DNA of 64,000 nt from Neospora caninum Liverpool (taxonomy: Eukaryota; Apicomplexa; Conoidasida; Eucoccidiorida; Sarcocystidae): contig NC_018391.1 in assembly GCF_000208865.1 (NCBI RefSeq), positions 2,239,014-2,303,013 of the forward strand. The letters run 5' to 3'. The notes under the pieces were generated by a model. The model had not been told where the DNA came from. It saw nothing but the letters and a program-made list of their open reading frames with translations, and ran no database searches. Below are positions 61,530-64,000 of the stretch, in pieces. A program made the position numbers and the translations under genes. Every line of letters starts with the position of its first letter. The first letter of the stretch is position 1.

Positions 61530-63406
61530 ATGGCGGAACCCGCAACGGCAGTTGCGGCTTGTCCAGACACTGCAAACCCACCTCCCCTGTTGCCCTTGAG
61601 GTGTATGTACACCCCGGGCGACAGAGTAGCGGACCTCGACGGCCACTTGGGCACGGTCCGTTACATTGGTCCAGTCGACGGTTACTCCCGACGAGGCGCG
61701 TCCTTCTCGGGCGGTGGCGCCTCAGATTCCTGCTCGTTGTCTTCCAGCGAAGACGCAGATTTGTGGATAGGCGTCGAGTGGGACGAAGCGGAGCGCGGGA
61801 AGCACGACGGATCCCTCAACGGGAAAGTTTATTTCACTTGCGTGGGAGCTTTATCGAGGTCGAAGACCGCCACCGCTGGGGGCACCGCCGCGTCAGCAGA
61901 CGGGAGCAGCGCTGGAGACCCGAAAGAACAGAAATCGAAGCGATGCACGGCAGGCTCCTTCGTCAAAAGACACAAACTCCTGGAGCCCAAAGACTTCAAG
62001 AGAGCTGTCATGGAGCGATACACCAGGAAACTCACGCAGGGTAAGTTAGGAGGAGATCGTGAGGGGAGCAGAGATCGACAGGGAAGACATCAGGGGCGAG
62101 AGGCAGAAAAGGAGACATAGGAAAGAGAAAGGGGGGAAGTCGTCCACAACGGAGCCGAGAATCCGGCCAGACCGGTGAAGCAAAGCCCAAGAGACCTCTG
62201 TGGGGCCTTTCGAAAAGAAAACCCTCACCGAAAGTGGCTTCTCACCGCACGAGGGCGTTTCGTTCGCGGTCTTCTGAGCTCGTCTTGGGTGTACATACAC
62301 CGAAACAAGACTCCAGTTCTCCAGGCACTTCCAGAGTCAAGCCTTTTCTTGCGCTCGTTACACCGCCCCATGTGCACTCTCTTTCGCTTCGTGTGGCATG
62401 GAGTTCCTTGGAAGGAAAAGCGGGAGAAAGTTGCGTCGCGTTCTGGCAAAAGGCGGACTGACCGGCGTCGCGTCTTGTTTCTTTTTTCGCTCTCCTCGAC
62501 CGCCGTGACACGTGTGTTCTGCCTCTCGCGCGGCCTTGTTTCACGAAAAAAGCATGTCTCCTTTCGACGCACGTCGCGACACAGAAAGAGTGAACAGAAC
62601 AGCTTCGGGGAGAGCGCATGGGCGGGAGTATGAGGAAATTGGCCGCAGAGTGGGCGTTTGCCTGTCTCAGAGCAAATTGATTCCATGATCCTCGTCAATC
62701 ATGTTACAAATAAAACCAAGCCCGTCGAATTCGTCGGACGCAAGGAGGTACGCGAGTCCAAGACAACACCGTTGGCAGCCGGTGTACGTACACTCAGCTT
62801 CTCAGAGACTTGACCACGACGCGTGCATGCCTATGAAACGTATATATATATATATATATATATGCATATTTATGCATGTGTATGCATACATGTGTGTGGG
62901 AATATTGATATCCTAGGCAGAATAGGTGCGTGGCCTGGCAGTGATGGCGGCGTACCCTTTTTCTAGAGAGATGCATGCATATAAATATTCACCGAGTGTA
63001 TTTACTCATATGTCTGCACGCGCGCGTGCATGGGAAGAACTTTGTAGATCTGGATTTAACCAGAGACACTGGCGGTCCTGACTTGCCACATTTCTTGGAC
63101 TTTTTTCGAGAGCGGTTTTTCGATGCCGGACACTACGCGTCGGTGTCTTTCTTTCTTCCACTCTGTTTCCCTTTGTGTCCGGTCGTTCTCTCTTTTTTTG
63201 AACCCGTCGCTGCTGCGACCAGGCAGCCCCGCGTCTCTCTGTTCTCCGGATTTTGCTCCCAGGCTTTCTCTGTCGATTTTCTTCCGCTCATGCATCCCCG
63301 CAGGCAGAGGAGTACTTTGCTCGCCTCCACCTGCTGAACGCCATGAGCTTCACGAGCACCTCGGCGATCCGCACGGCGGGGCCTCCTCCTCGTCTCGTGC
63401 TTCCAA
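61530..63406 (+). CDS. TBCE: Tubulin-folding cofactor E (TBCE), CAP-Gly N terminus, 3' end beyond the right edge
   Basis: TBCE acts with cofactors C and D in assembling alpha/beta-tubulin heterodimers in the cytosol. Exons seen are 61530-62040, 62671-62747 and 63304-63406, joined in phase 1 then phase 0; the last ends in phase 1 and the gene continues past 64000. The CAP-Gly domain (about 25-150) shows YTPGDRVADLDGHLGTVRYI, LWIGVEWDEAERGKHDGSLN with the GKHDG tubulin-tail binding motif, KVYFTC and GSFVKRHKL. Two serine/alanine-rich insertions, of about 20 and 35 residues, interrupt it. DFKRAVMERY, then KPVEFVGRKE and AEEYFARLHLLNAMSFTSTS, match the linker that leads into the leucine-rich repeats of TBCE. 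The start follows a long CT-rich leader. A frame at 63040-63140 was considered as an extra exon and set aside. Confidence 0.88.
62840..62863. repeat. AT dinucleotide microsatellite
   Basis: A (TA)n run in intron 2 of the TBCE gene, followed by TGCATA-type imperfect repeats. Confidence 0.85.
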
Positions 63407-64000
63407 GTACGAACTGAGCAAAACAAGAGTCTCGCGCTGGTTCACCGAGACAGAAAGGCAGAGAGAACGGGACAGAAAAAAGCGCCAGTGCTCGTGCATG
63501 TGTGGATAGCTCTGTGTATTGGTGCCGGGTGTATGTGTGTGCACCTATGCGGAAGTGCGTGCATACACAGAGGAGAAAATAACTTCTGGACCATCCGTAA
63601 CACTAGACGCTGCCAGGTGTATGGGCACACATGCGTCGATATCCCCAGTGAGCGTCTGTGCACTCACCTCCATCTGCAAGTACACAAACACCTCAACATA
63701 CATGCACATGCGCATCTATATAAATATATGTATGCATGGATGTAGAAATGTAGGCATTGTATATGATCAAGATGGTTTCTGGTTCTAGACTTGTGTGTGT
63801 AGAGGAACAGCCAAGGGAGACGGGGATGGTAGCCCAAAAGGCAGGTCCACCAGCTTTGCATGCGACGTTCATGAAATGAAGCGAGACGCCACCTTCTGTC
63901 GTAGTTCCGGGCGCGCGCACCTGCCCACTGTCGGGGGCTACGCTGCATGGAAGCACGCGAAGCCAGGCCTGCTGTGTGGGCATCTTGAAGGCTCTTTTTG
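63407..64000. other. Intronic end of the window (TBCE intron 3)
   Basis: After the donor at 63407 no further exon could be recognised before the window ends. The stretch contains CA/TG-rich and ATGCATG-like simple sequence, typical of introns here. Confidence 0.45.

Noticed and set aside
63020..63180. Frame containing LPHFLDFFRERFFDAGHYAS as a TBCE exon
   Set aside because: The exons at 62671-62747 and 63304-63406 join directly in phase 0 and reproduce the family order; adding this segment is not needed.

Overview
The window reads as nuclear DNA of a coccidian apicomplexan of the Toxoplasma/Neospora/Hammondia group. The reasons are intron-rich genes with GT-AG introns of 150-1000 nt, GC-rich coding exons, CT-rich leaders, scattered TGCATGC words, short AT microsatellites and homopolymer G/C tracts in non-coding DNA, and exon-by-exon similarity to conserved eukaryotic proteins that carry low-complexity insertions. 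The species cannot be fixed from sequence alone. No rRNA, tRNA, CRISPR array or intact transposon was seen.

Layout. 172-10158 (-): a C-terminal-motor (kinesin-14 type) kinesin, whose motor runs off the left edge. 11235-12688 (+): outer-arm dynein light chain 1 (leucine-rich repeats), head to head with the kinesin. 13793-14746 (+): a DNA-binding protein with two helix-turn-helix blocks of the CENP-B/pogo type. 15306-16244 (-): a four-span membrane protein. 18737-20389 (-): a fasciclin (FAS1) domain protein. 20796-22499 (+): one or two unrecognised basic proteins split by an in-frame stop. 23836-28112 (+): a DNAJC8-type spliceosomal J protein. 30789-34099 (+): a SAM-methyltransferase-like protein. 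37381-41929 (+): a large protein of unknown function. 43392-45040 (+): weak evidence for another gene. 45073-48959 (-): very-long-chain trans-2-enoyl-CoA reductase (TECR/Tsc13). 51417-59344 (-): a Prp38-family splicing factor with an RS-rich tail. 61530-63406 (+), running off the right edge: tubulin-folding cofactor E (TBCE).

Exon models for the kinesin, LC1, DNAJC8, methyltransferase, 37-42 kb gene, TECR, Prp38 and TBCE were built by hand. I matched splice-site dinucleotides and reading phase at every junction. The total lengths of LC1, DNAJC8, methyltransferase, 37-42 kb gene, TECR and Prp38 come out divisible by three.

Functionally these are mostly housekeeping genes: microtubule transport, axonemal dynein and tubulin folding; pre-mRNA splicing (DNAJC8, Prp38); and ER fatty-acid elongation (TECR). 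They do not form a pathway cluster. The less usual items are the CENP-B-like protein with no transposase core, the 37-42 kb protein, the FAS1 protein with a large insertion, and the Prp38 homologue with extra modules and a long pyrimidine repeat beside a weak splice donor.
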